Shown here piece after piece: positions 1 to 5,362 of a stretch of DNA of 8,128 bases. Numbering within the stretch: position 1 is the stretch's first letter; each line of letters opens with the position of its first letter. This stretch comes from Mogibacterium sp. (GTDB taxonomy: Bacteria > Bacillota > Clostridia > Peptostreptococcales > Anaerovoracaceae), in contig JAFREV010000159.1 of the NCBI GenBank assembly GCA_017434685.1, positions 1 through 8,128 of the forward strand, in the 5' to 3' direction. A model generated the notes under the pieces. That model saw only the letters and a list, made by a program, of their open reading frames with translations. It was not told the origin of the DNA and ran no database searches. The position numbers and the translations under genes are program-made.

Positions 1-303
1 GCCGACAACACCGATCAGAAGAAAGTCATCGAAGCCTCTTTTGATTGCTTCCTTGACCGCAAACACTGTATCGGTATCGTCTTTAACGCAGGGGAGAACT
101 ATGGTCTCCACGTTAAGGTGGGGATTCTCATGCGAATCAAAATCGCCGACAATCAAATCCGGCGTTACCCCGAGTTTGGCCATATGCTTCAAACCGCTGT
201 CACAGAAAACTATATAGTCGTCGTCCCTTAGCTTTTCACGGATATAACTATAATTGCTTATATCCGCGCCGCCTACAATTACACATCGTTTCAATTTATT
301 CAT
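1..303 (-). CDS. thiN: Thiamine pyrophosphokinase (thiamin diphosphokinase), N-terminal part, cut by the left window edge
   Basis: The visible 101 residues begin MNKLKRCVIVGGADISNY and match the N-terminal domain of ThiN/TPK, which transfers pyrophosphate from ATP to thiamin to make ThDP in the cytosol. Seen in the sequence: CDSG at 34-37, the GDFDS metal and nucleotide site at 53-57 (preceded by VTPDLIV), and DDTDT at 75-79, which fits the family's K-D-x-T-D-T element. The window ends at LIGVVG, just before the expected GGRxDH motif, so about half of a protein of roughly 210 residues is missing. The start ATG overlaps the cytX stop as ATGA (300-303). A GGAG lies directly against the ATG with no spacer, so translation probably depends on coupling to cytX. 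Last visible gene of the thi operon. The family call is firm; the alternative of an unrelated kinase is unlikely. Confidence 0.93.
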   Translation of the reverse strand, partial: MNKLKRCVIVGGADISNYSYIREKLRDDDYIVFCDSGLKHMAKLGVTPDLIVGDFDSHENPHLNVETIVLPCVKDDTDTVFAVKEAIKRGFDDFLLIGVVG

Positions 304-1472
304 CTCCGTTCTTTTAATCCGATTTTGGCTGCAGCGATGCAGAGCGCAATCGTGATAAGCATATCGGGCAGGGTGTTCCCGACAATTATATCAACTCTCA
401 TCAGGAGTCTGTAAACCACAAATCCTATAAACCAGATTATCAGATTGCAGATGTTGAATGCATCTGCCTCTTTGTTTTGCTTAAGTATAAAGAAGTCGGC
501 AATCTGAATGGCGATCATCGGTGCGAATACGGAGCCGATGAAGTACAGGAACTCCGTTATATCGGCAAGCGGCAGGAAGATCGCACCGAGGGTACCGATG
601 ACGGTTACCGCAAGTGCAAACCATTTTCCGTCGATCTTGGATGACAGAGATTCGCTGGATACTCCGGCAGAATACGCATCGAGGAAGGTGGTTGTAACAG
701 TCGAGAATACGATAATCAGAAGTCCGGCAATGCCGAGGCCGGCTTTTACCATAATCTGAGCAATATCGGATTCGCCGGTAAATATGGCAGCGCCCATGCC
801 GATGATGTACATCCAGCAACTGACTGCGCCGTATGTGACTGCGCTGATCGCCGTGGCCTTGACAGGCTCTTTGGCCTCTCTGGTGTAGTCACTGATTAGT
901 GGCAACCAGGAGAGAGGCATAGCGACCGAAAGCTCAACAGCAGCACCGAAAGTCATGCCTTCTCCGCTGACATTAAGCGCGCTGCCGCTTCCGAAAATCA
1001 CAAAGCTGAGTATGATCGTCAGTACAAACAATGCGCCGATTGCGACAATGTTTACTTTGCCTAGATTCTTAATGCCTATCATAATCCAAAGTGCAATCAA
1101 TGCACCGATGACGATACACCAAAGCCAGTTACCGATATCAAAAATACCGTTAACTGCAAGTCCGCCGTCAAAGATCATAATAGCCGTCCAACCCACAAGC
1201 TGGATGATGTTAAGCACTGAGAACAGCAATGCGCCTTTGCTGCCGAAACTCATTTTGGCGGTTTCCATCGCACTTTTTCGAACTTTTCCGCCGATCAGTC
1301 CGGCAAAGAAGAGCATGGTGCAGCCGATGATATGACCGATTAATACTGCTGTCAAACCTTTTGTAAATCCGAGAGGGGCAAAGTATGTACCGGTGATAAT
1401 CTCAGCTATAGAGACTGCGGCACCGAACCAAATCAGACCGTTCTCAAAAACTGAAGTGCGTCTTTCTGACAT
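300..1472 (-). CDS. cytX: CytX-type hydroxymethylpyrimidine transporter (NCS1 permease family)
   Basis: A 390-residue polytopic membrane protein with about twelve hydrophobic stretches, the usual size and shape of NCS1 nucleobase/cation symporters. The N-terminal region ENGLIWFGAAVSIAEIITGT resembles the CytX subgroup, which is found in TPP-riboswitch-controlled operons and is predicted to import the thiamin pyrimidine HMP. The substrate is inferred from that subgroup and from the neighbouring thiD; cytosine or another pyrimidine cannot be excluded. The start at 1472 is chosen over an in-frame upstream start at 1511 because AAAGGAGGT lies 8 nt upstream (plus-strand 1481-1489) and because the upstream start would sit inside thiD. 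It begins 1 nt after the thiD stop and ends in a 4-nt ATGA overlap with thiN, so translation along the operon is tightly coupled. Confidence 0.9.
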   Translation of the reverse strand: MSERRTSVFENGLIWFGAAVSIAEIITGTYFAPLGFTKGLTAVLIGHIIGCTMLFFAGLIGGKVRKSAMETAKMSFGSKGALLFSVLNIIQLVGWTAIMIFDGGLAVNGIFDIGNWLWCIVIGALIALWIMIGIKNLGKVNIVAIGALFVLTIILSFVIFGSGSALNVSGEGMTFGAAVELSVAMPLSWLPLISDYTREAKEPVKATAISAVTYGAVSCWMYIIGMGAAIFTGESDIAQIMVKAGLGIAGLLIIVFSTVTTTFLDAYSAGVSSESLSSKIDGKWFALAVTVIGTLGAIFLPLADITEFLYFIGSVFAPMIAIQIADFFILKQNKEADAFNICNLIIWFIGFVVYRLLMRVDIIVGNTLPDMLITIALCIAAAKIGLKERR

Positions 1473-1473
1473 C

Positions 1474-2286
1474 CTACTGCACCTCCTTTGCAAATTCTCC
1501 CTGAAGGTCAAAGGCGTGATTCATCGGGCCGGAACCTTCGCCGAGATCGAGCATAGCCGAGAGTGCACCGGAGATATAATCCTTTGCTCTCTGAACGGAT
1601 TCGGTCAGGGTAAATCCTTTGGCAAGATTAGCTGCTATTGCACTGGAAAGTGTGCATCCCGTCCCGTGGGTGTTCGGATTGTCGATGCGTTTGCCGCTAA
1701 ACCAAAGCGATTCTCCGTTTGCGTAAAGCAGATCATTTGCATCATTAACACTGTGGCCGCCTTTAAGCAGGACAGCGCAGTGACAATTGTCTCCGATTTG
1801 CTTTGCAGCAGTCTCCATATCTCCTTTCGTTTCAATGCTGAGACCGGAGAGCACACGGGCTTCGTGGATGTTCGGTGTTATAAGCGTTGAAATGGGAAAT
1901 AATTCATCAATCAGGGCCTGCACTGCATCGTTTTTCATCAGAGCAGAACCTGAAGTTGCTACCATTACAGGGTCAACGACCACATTCTTTGCATCGTAGT
2001 ATCTGAGCCTGTCCGCAATCACGCGGATCAGTTCAACAGAGGATACCATTCCGATTTTTACGGCGTCAGGATATATGTCCTCGAATATTGCATCTATTTG
2101 TTGCTTCAGGAAATCCGGTGTCGATTCCTGAATAGATCTCACGCCGGTCGTGTTCTGCGCAGTCAGTGCTGTAATTGCACTCATGGCATAAACACCATTC
2201 ATGGTCATTGTTTTCATATCTGCCTGAATACCGGCGCCTCCACTGCAGTCACTTCCCGCAATGGTCAATGCTGTATGCATTTTCAT
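1474..2286 (-). CDS. thiD: Hydroxymethylpyrimidine / phosphomethylpyrimidine kinase
   Basis: ThiD phosphorylates HMP to HMP-P and then HMP-PP, the pyrimidine donor for ThiE. The 270-residue product has the ribokinase-fold signatures of the family: ALTIAGSDCSGGAGIQAD near the N-terminus (6-23), VDPVM at 104-108, LLKGGH at 173-178, and HGTGCTLSSAIAA at 207-219, with C211 in the anion-hole/catalytic position. Length is typical. The start at 2286 is preferred because AAGGAGT lies 7 nt upstream and family members begin about here. An open extension reaches a GTG at 2373 that overlaps the preceding stop as GTGA, but it adds 29 residues with no family similarity and lacks a ribosome binding site. 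It is followed by cytX after 1 nt, pairing HMP uptake with its kinase. The C-terminal tail (QGEFAKEVQ) is unremarkable. Confidence 0.97.
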   Translation of the reverse strand: MKMHTALTIAGSDCSGGAGIQADMKTMTMNGVYAMSAITALTAQNTTGVRSIQESTPDFLKQQIDAIFEDIYPDAVKIGMVSSVELIRVIADRLRYYDAKNVVVDPVMVATSGSALMKNDAVQALIDELFPISTLITPNIHEARVLSGLSIETKGDMETAAKQIGDNCHCAVLLKGGHSVNDANDLLYANGESLWFSGKRIDNPNTHGTGCTLSSAIAANLAKGFTLTESVQRAKDYISGALSAMLDLGEGSGPMNHAFDLQGEFAKEVQ

Positions 2287-2293
2287 ACTTATT

Positions 2294-2300
2294 ACTCCTT
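2294..2300 (-). promoter_or_regulatory. Ribosome binding site that fixes the thiD start
   Basis: On the minus strand AAGGAGT lies 7 nt upstream of the ATG at 2286. This supports the 270-residue ThiD over the longer reading from GTG at 2373, which has no comparable site. Confidence 0.8.
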
Positions 2301-2323
2301 TCAAATTCAGCATTGTTTTATAT

Positions 2324-2356
2324 AGCGGCATAAGGTGGTGCCCCCAATCTGCCGCT
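2324..2356 (-). repeat. Inverted repeat / possible RNA hairpin in the thiD leader
   Basis: A perfect 7-bp inverted repeat, AGCGGCA at 2324-2330 and TGCCGCT at 2350-2356, encloses a 19-nt loop rich in G/C on one side. It lies in the 83-nt gap between the HAD gene stop and thiD, the only sizeable gap in the operon. On the minus strand it is followed by UAUAUAAAAC rather than a U tract, so it is not a good intrinsic terminator. It may be an mRNA processing or stability element. Function unknown. Confidence 0.45.
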
Positions 2357-2362
2357 TGAAAC

Positions 2363-2383
2363 TTTCGACTCACTCAGTCGAAA
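2363..2383 (-). repeat. Perfect 8-bp hairpin around the HAD gene stop codon
   Basis: TTTCGACT at 2363-2370 pairs exactly with AGTCGAAA at 2376-2383 across a 5-nt loop. In the minus-strand RNA the HAD stop codon TGA (2372-2370) spans the loop/stem border. There is no following U tract. It could protect a 3' end, or slow ribosomes between the HAD and thiD genes. The structure is directly visible; any function is inference. Confidence 0.5.
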
Positions 2384-3032
2384 TATATTCCCAGAAACCT
2401 TCAGTATGTTCAAAATCTGCAATATAGCAATCTGCCAACTTGCGGATTTCTTCTTGTCTCTTCTCGCTGCTGTCGTACACGGCTGCTACAGTAAAACCGT
2501 CAGCCTTGGCAGTCTGTATGGCATGGATTGCATCTTCAAAAACAATGGTGCTGCTGCGGTCAGCGTCAAAATGCTCCATAGACTTTTGAAAGATGACGGG
2601 CTCGTCTTTGCCATGCCCAATCTCGCCGCAGGTGAATAATGCCTCAAAATAGCGGTCCATCCCGCATCTTTGAAGAGCTGCTTCGATTAGGTATCGATCG
2701 GTCGCTGTCGCAATACACATCTGAATCCCGGCCGTTTCCATGCGATTCAAGAATTCGATAACACCGGGCTTTGGTAAAACCTCATGGATGTAAAAATGCT
2801 CGAGAGTCTGATTGATACCTGCCATAATCTGCTCTTCGGAAAGAAAAAGCTCATATTCTTTTCGCACGTAACAAGCCGCCTGATAAAGGCTCATTGCTCT
2901 GATATCTTCACGGAATGACGGTTTAGCCTTCAATCCAAGCGAACTGAGGTAGATTTCACCAACGCTATCCCAGAAAAACATGGAGTCAAAGAGGGTTCCG
3001 TCGAAGTCGAAGATTGCACACTTTATATTCAT
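2370..3032 (-). CDS. HAD-superfamily phosphatase, probable thiamin monophosphate phosphatase
   Basis: A 220-residue HAD subfamily IA-type hydrolase. Motif I is FDFDGTLFDS, with nucleophile D9 and acid/base D11. Motif II is in CIATATD (106-112), motif III Lys is K142 in GHGKDEP, and motif IV is FEDAIHA with E166-D167. The residues between motifs I and II form a helical cap of C1 type. The family dephosphorylates many small substrates, so sequence alone does not give the substrate. Clostridial HAD proteins clustered with thiamin genes are known to hydrolyse ThMP, and here the gene sits between thiE (makes ThMP) and the operon's thiN (uses free thiamin). ThMP is therefore the likely substrate; phosphoglycolate, pseudouridine phosphate or sugar phosphates remain possible. 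The ATG at 3032 overlaps the thiE stop as ATGA, and the motif I position supports it over an in-frame start at 3074. Confidence 0.88.
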   Translation of the reverse strand: MNIKCAIFDFDGTLFDSMFFWDSVGEIYLSSLGLKAKPSFREDIRAMSLYQAACYVRKEYELFLSEEQIMAGINQTLEHFYIHEVLPKPGVIEFLNRMETAGIQMCIATATDRYLIEAALQRCGMDRYFEALFTCGEIGHGKDEPVIFQKSMEHFDADRSSTIVFEDAIHAIQTAKADGFTVAAVYDSSEKRQEEIRKLADCYIADFEHTEGFWEYISTE

Positions 3033-3670
3033 GCGTTCACCATATCTTCCGACAGTTTGCGAAGCTCTCGGCACTCGCTTTCGATGTCGTCTGCTGCGAA
3101 AATAGCGCTTACCAATGCAACACCGTCAATACCCGTGCCGGCAAGCTCAGATATATTTGATTTATTGATACCGCCAATTGCGACAACGGGGATATCTACA
3201 GCGGCGCAAATGTCACGCAGTATTTCTCTCGGAAGGAGGTCTACATCTGTTTTCGTAGAGGTAGAGAACACAGCACCGAGACCGAGGCAGTCTGCGCCAT
3301 TTTTGATTGCTTCGAGCGCTTCTTTCACAGAGTGTACGGAAACACCGATGATCATGTCGTCTCCGACTCTCTGACGAACCTGTGCAGCTTCCATGTCTTC
3401 CTGTCCGACATGAATGCCGTCGGCGTGGCACTTGATGGCAATCTCTACATTGTCATTGACGAAGAAGGGGACTCCGTACTGTTTACACAGCGCAGAGATC
3501 TCCATGGCTTCTTTCAGAAAACTCTCTTCGTCCAGTTCCTTTTCGCGGAGCTGAACACAAGTTACACCGCCTTTTAGCGCAGATTCTACCTGCTCGTATA
3601 GGCTTTGTTTTCCTACCCAGGCTCTGTCTGTGACTGCGTAGAGCAGCATTGCTTTTTTATCGCACTTCAT
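3029..3670 (-). CDS. thiE: Thiamine-phosphate synthase
   Basis: ThiE condenses HMP-PP with hydroxyethylthiazole phosphate, releasing pyrophosphate and CO2, to give thiamin monophosphate. The 213-residue TIM-barrel protein shows the family signatures in order: QLREK at 40-44, FVND at 70-73, HADGIHVGQED at 82-92, DCLGLGAVFSTSTK at 127-140 (phosphate-binding and pyrimidine site), and VVAIGGI at 162-168. Length is typical. The start at 3670 overlaps the end of thiM by 14 nt and is preceded by GAAAGG about 8 nt upstream within thiM. A second Met at residue 8 is possible but would sit very close to the first strand. The 3' end overlaps the HAD gene by 4 nt. Close coupling to thiM, which makes its thiazole substrate, and to the HAD gene, which probably consumes its product, fits a linear assembly order. 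Confidence 0.97.
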   Translation of the reverse strand: MKCDKKAMLLYAVTDRAWVGKQSLYEQVESALKGGVTCVQLREKELDEESFLKEAMEISALCKQYGVPFFVNDNVEIAIKCHADGIHVGQEDMEAAQVRQRVGDDMIIGVSVHSVKEALEAIKNGADCLGLGAVFSTSTKTDVDLLPREILRDICAAVDIPVVAIGGINKSNISELAGTGIDGVALVSAIFAADDIESECRELRKLSEDMVNA

Positions 3671-4478
3671 ATTTTGCGCCTTTCTCGAGCATCTCTGGGG
3701 TCATGTTGTATATCGCATCGATGATGTTATTTCTGTAGGTAGAGTTTCCATCCATATCGCTAAGTCTGCTGTGAGCGACTTCACCGGCATATCCCATGGC
3801 ACACACAGCCGCAGCCGCAGCTTCCAAAGGCTGATCCGGATTAGCTGTTACAAAGGCTGCAGTCATGGCGGAAAGCTGGCATCCCGTTCCTGTGATGGAA
3901 GACATCATAGGATGACCGTTACGGATGCAATAGGCTTTTTCGCTGTCTGCAACGATGTCGATGGCGCCGGTGATGGCGATAACAGCTCCGGTCTTTTTAG
4001 CAAAGGCCTTTGCAAAAGCAACAACATCGTCAAGGTTATCTTCTGTTACTTTGTCGGCGACATCAGCGTCCACGCCTTTCGTAGTGCCACTGCCGGAGGC
4101 CATAGTCTTGATCTCAGAGATGTTACCGCGGATAACTGCGAAATTTACTTCATTGAGGAGCTGCATAGCCGTTTCGGTTCTGAGTTTGGATGCGCCGGCT
4201 CCCACGGGGTCGAGCACTACCGGGTGTCCCAGCTCGTTGGCTTTTTTGCCCGCAATAAGCATGGACTCAATTGTGCGCTTGTTAAGCGTACCGATGTTAA
4301 TATTAAGGCCGGAGCAGATTGTCGTGATTTCGGCAACCTCATCCTTGTCGTCAGACATGATTGGCGATCCGCCGCAGGCAAGCAATATGTTTGCACAGTC
4401 GTTGACTGTTACATAGTTGGTGATGTTGTGAATTAACGGGCAATTCTTTCGTACGTTTTCAAAGCTGTTCTGAAACAT
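3657..4478 (-). CDS. thiM: Hydroxyethylthiazole kinase
   Basis: ThiM phosphorylates 4-methyl-5-(beta-hydroxyethyl)thiazole with ATP, a salvage step that feeds ThiE. The 273-residue product has CPLIHNITNYVTVNDCAN at 13-30, VVLDPVGAGAS at 87-97, VIRGNISEI at 115-123 and ITGTGCQLSA at 195-204, with C200 in the conserved GTGC anion-hole motif. Length is normal for the family. The ATG at 4478 has a strong AAGGAGG site just upstream (plus-strand 4482-4489) and is the first gene after the TPP riboswitch and terminator. The presence of ThiM without visible thiazole biosynthesis genes (thiG, thiH, thiS) or thiC indicates salvage rather than complete synthesis at this locus. Its stop overlaps thiE by 14 nt. 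Confidence 0.97.
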   Translation of the reverse strand: MFQNSFENVRKNCPLIHNITNYVTVNDCANILLACGGSPIMSDDKDEVAEITTICSGLNINIGTLNKRTIESMLIAGKKANELGHPVVLDPVGAGASKLRTETAMQLLNEVNFAVIRGNISEIKTMASGSGTTKGVDADVADKVTEDNLDDVVAFAKAFAKKTGAVIAITGAIDIVADSEKAYCIRNGHPMMSSITGTGCQLSAMTAAFVTANPDQPLEAAAAAVCAMGYAGEVAHSRLSDMDGNSTYRNNIIDAIYNMTPEMLEKGAKYEVR

Positions 4479-4519
4479 TTTTCCTCCTTATCGTTACAGA
4501 ATGCCGGATTATATAGCCG

Positions 4520-4554
4520 TAAAAAACGGGAGACATCTCTCGAATGCCTCCCGT
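4520..4554 (-). terminator. Intrinsic terminator, the expression platform of the TPP riboswitch
   Basis: In the minus-strand RNA, ACGGGAGGCAU pairs with AUGUCUCCCGU over 11 bp around a 7-nt loop, followed at once by a run of U (plus-strand A at 4521-4525). One pair is G-U in the minus-strand RNA but A-C in the plus strand, so the hairpin suits minus-strand transcription. It lies between the riboswitch aptamer and the thiM ribosome binding site, where ThDP-dependent premature termination would be expected. Confidence 0.92.
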
Positions 4555-4568
4555 AAAAATCCTTTAGT

Positions 4569-4659
4569 ATGACTTCCTACGGCGGCATTATCCGCATCAG
4601 GTTATAGGGTCGAAGTTTGATTACTTCCTCTCAGCCTGCTGACACAAGCTCCCCTGTAT
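4569..4659 (-). ncRNA. TPP (thiamin pyrophosphate) riboswitch aptamer
   Basis: The minus strand carries the conserved core of the TPP (THI element) aptamer: GGGGAGC, then GGCUGAGA, ACCC, ACCUGAU, GGAUAAUGCC and GUAGGAAGU. Pairings I can draw are P3 as GCUUGU/GCAGGC with a GUCA loop, an optional stem GAAGU/ACUUC after CUGAGA, P2 as GGG/CCC, and P5 as GCGG/CCGC. P1 is weak: AUAC with GUcAU, one bulged C. The aptamer binds ThDP through the pyrimidine-sensing CUGAGA side and the pyrophosphate-sensing GCGUAGG-like side. It lies about 90 nt upstream of thiM and just before an intrinsic terminator, so ligand binding should reduce expression of the whole operon. Confidence 0.97.
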
Positions 4660-4671
4660 TTATCCTATTGG

Positions 4672-4701
4672 ATTATACACACCGCCTTTATGTAAATGCA
4701 A
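4672..4701 (-). promoter_or_regulatory. Sigma70-type promoter of the thi operon
   Basis: On the minus strand a consensus TATAAT (plus-strand 4672-4677) is preceded by TTGCAT (4696-4701) with an 18-nt spacer. Transcription would start around 4665, just ahead of the first riboswitch bases. That placement and the perfect -10 make it a convincing promoter. I see no obvious operator over it, consistent with control by the riboswitch alone. Confidence 0.75.
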
Positions 4702-4763
4702 TAGCTCACATGAAAAATGGAGATGAGTGAGATGGAACTAATAGGTCGAAATTGATTTGATAT

Positions 4764-4772
4764 TGGTATAGA
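4764..4772 (+). promoter_or_regulatory. Possible extended -10 promoter for the phosphatase gene
   Basis: TGGTATAGA reads as an extended -10 element (TGn followed by a TATAAT-like hexamer), about 37 nt upstream of the TTG start at 4809. No good -35 is visible at the proper distance. This is the best candidate in the divergent region for plus-strand transcription, but it is weak. Confidence 0.25.
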
Positions 4773-4795
4773 ATAGGTGACAGCACATTTGAAAA

Positions 4796-4801
4796 AGGGG
4801 G
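4796..4801 (+). promoter_or_regulatory. Ribosome binding site supporting a TTG start
   Basis: AGGGGG lies 7 nt before the TTG at 4809. No in-frame ATG exists until residue 17, beyond the catalytic P-loop, so this site decides the start in favour of TTG. Confidence 0.7.
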
Positions 4802-4808
4802 AAAAAGA

Positions 4809-5270
4809 TTGAAAAAGATATTATTCGTTTGCCATGGCAATATTTGCAGGAGCCCGATGGCGGAGTTTGTTATGAAGGATATGCTGAGAAAGCGCGGGCT
4901 TGAGAGTGAGTTCGAGATTGCTTCTGCTGCGACGAGTACGGAGGAAATCGGAATGCCTGTATATCCGCCTGCCAGAGCAAAACTTGCTGAGAACGGTATT
5001 GGCTGCGAGGGGCATCACGCTCATCAGATGACTCGTGGAGAGTACGATTATTACGATTATATTATTTGTATGGATCGCAACAATGTCAGGAATATACAGA
5101 GACTGTCAGGAGGGGACCCTGATGGAAAAATAAGTATGCTACTTGATCATACTCCGAGAGCAGGGGCTGAAGTTGCAGATCCTTGGTATACGGGAAACTT
5201 CGATGCCACATGGCGAGATGTAACTGAGGGTTGCAGTGGACTTATTGATGAGATGATGGGGCAAGAATGA
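4809..5270 (+). CDS. Low-molecular-weight protein tyrosine phosphatase
   Basis: A 153-residue cytosolic phosphatase of the LMW-PTP family. The N-terminal P-loop CHGNICRSP holds the catalytic C8 and R14 (Cx5R), and DPWYTGNF at 124-131 supplies the general acid D124 in the DP loop. Length is typical. Bacterial members either dephosphorylate phosphotyrosine, often on polysaccharide-export kinases, or phosphoarginine (YwlE type). The residue after GN is Ile12, as in tyrosine phosphatases; arginine phosphatases have Thr there, so tyrosine specificity is inferred. Translation starts at TTG with AGGGGG 7 nt upstream. It is divergent from the thi operon and 92 nt upstream of a small HEYGH protein gene. 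No tyrosine kinase gene is adjacent in the window, so the partner is unknown. Confidence 0.95.
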   Translation: MKKILFVCHGNICRSPMAEFVMKDMLRKRGLESEFEIASAATSTEEIGMPVYPPARAKLAENGIGCEGHHAHQMTRGEYDYYDYIICMDRNNVRNIQRLSGGDPDGKISMLLDHTPRAGAEVADPWYTGNFDATWRDVTEGCSGLIDEMMGQE

Positions 5271-5272
5271 TA

Positions 5273-5340
5273 TTCCGAATCATCTGTATTAAAACTCATT
5301 TTGCATTTTTTATGTGTTGTGTGAGAGAATACAGTCGGAA
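5273..5340 (+). repeat. Interrupted inverted repeat between the phosphatase and HEYGH genes
   Basis: The left arm, TTCCGA (5273-5278) and CTGTATT (5284-5290), is matched by the right arm AATACAGTCGGAA (5328-5340). This gives 13 paired bases with a 5-nt bulge on the left and a 37-nt AT-rich loop that contains TTGCATTTTTTATG. It starts 2 nt after the phosphatase stop and ends 22 nt before the next start. There is no T tract after the right arm, so it is not a classical terminator. It could be an mRNA stem or an operator. Confidence 0.5.
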
Positions 5341-5362
5341 AAGGAATTAGACTCGACAAACG

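Noticed and set aside
955..1335. Plus-strand open frame opposite cytX
   Set aside because: The Pro/Ile/Thr-rich product mirrors the hydrophobic CytX codons. There is no ribosome binding site or family similarity.
2324..2356. Intrinsic terminator between the HAD gene and thiD
   Set aside because: The stem is only 7 bp with a 19-nt loop and is followed by UAUAUAAAAC rather than a U run, so it is listed only as an inverted repeat.
3771..4436. Long plus-strand open frame opposite thiM (221 codons)
   Set aside because: It lies entirely antisense to a clear thiM, shows no recognisable family motifs and has a Cys/His/Arg-rich composition typical of a reversed frame.
5301..5332. Promoter for the HEYGH/PBP genes (TTGCAT followed by a GAATAC-like -10)
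   Set aside because: TTGCAT is a fair -35, but the -10 candidate is poor and 20 nt away, so a promoter cannot be supported from the sequence.
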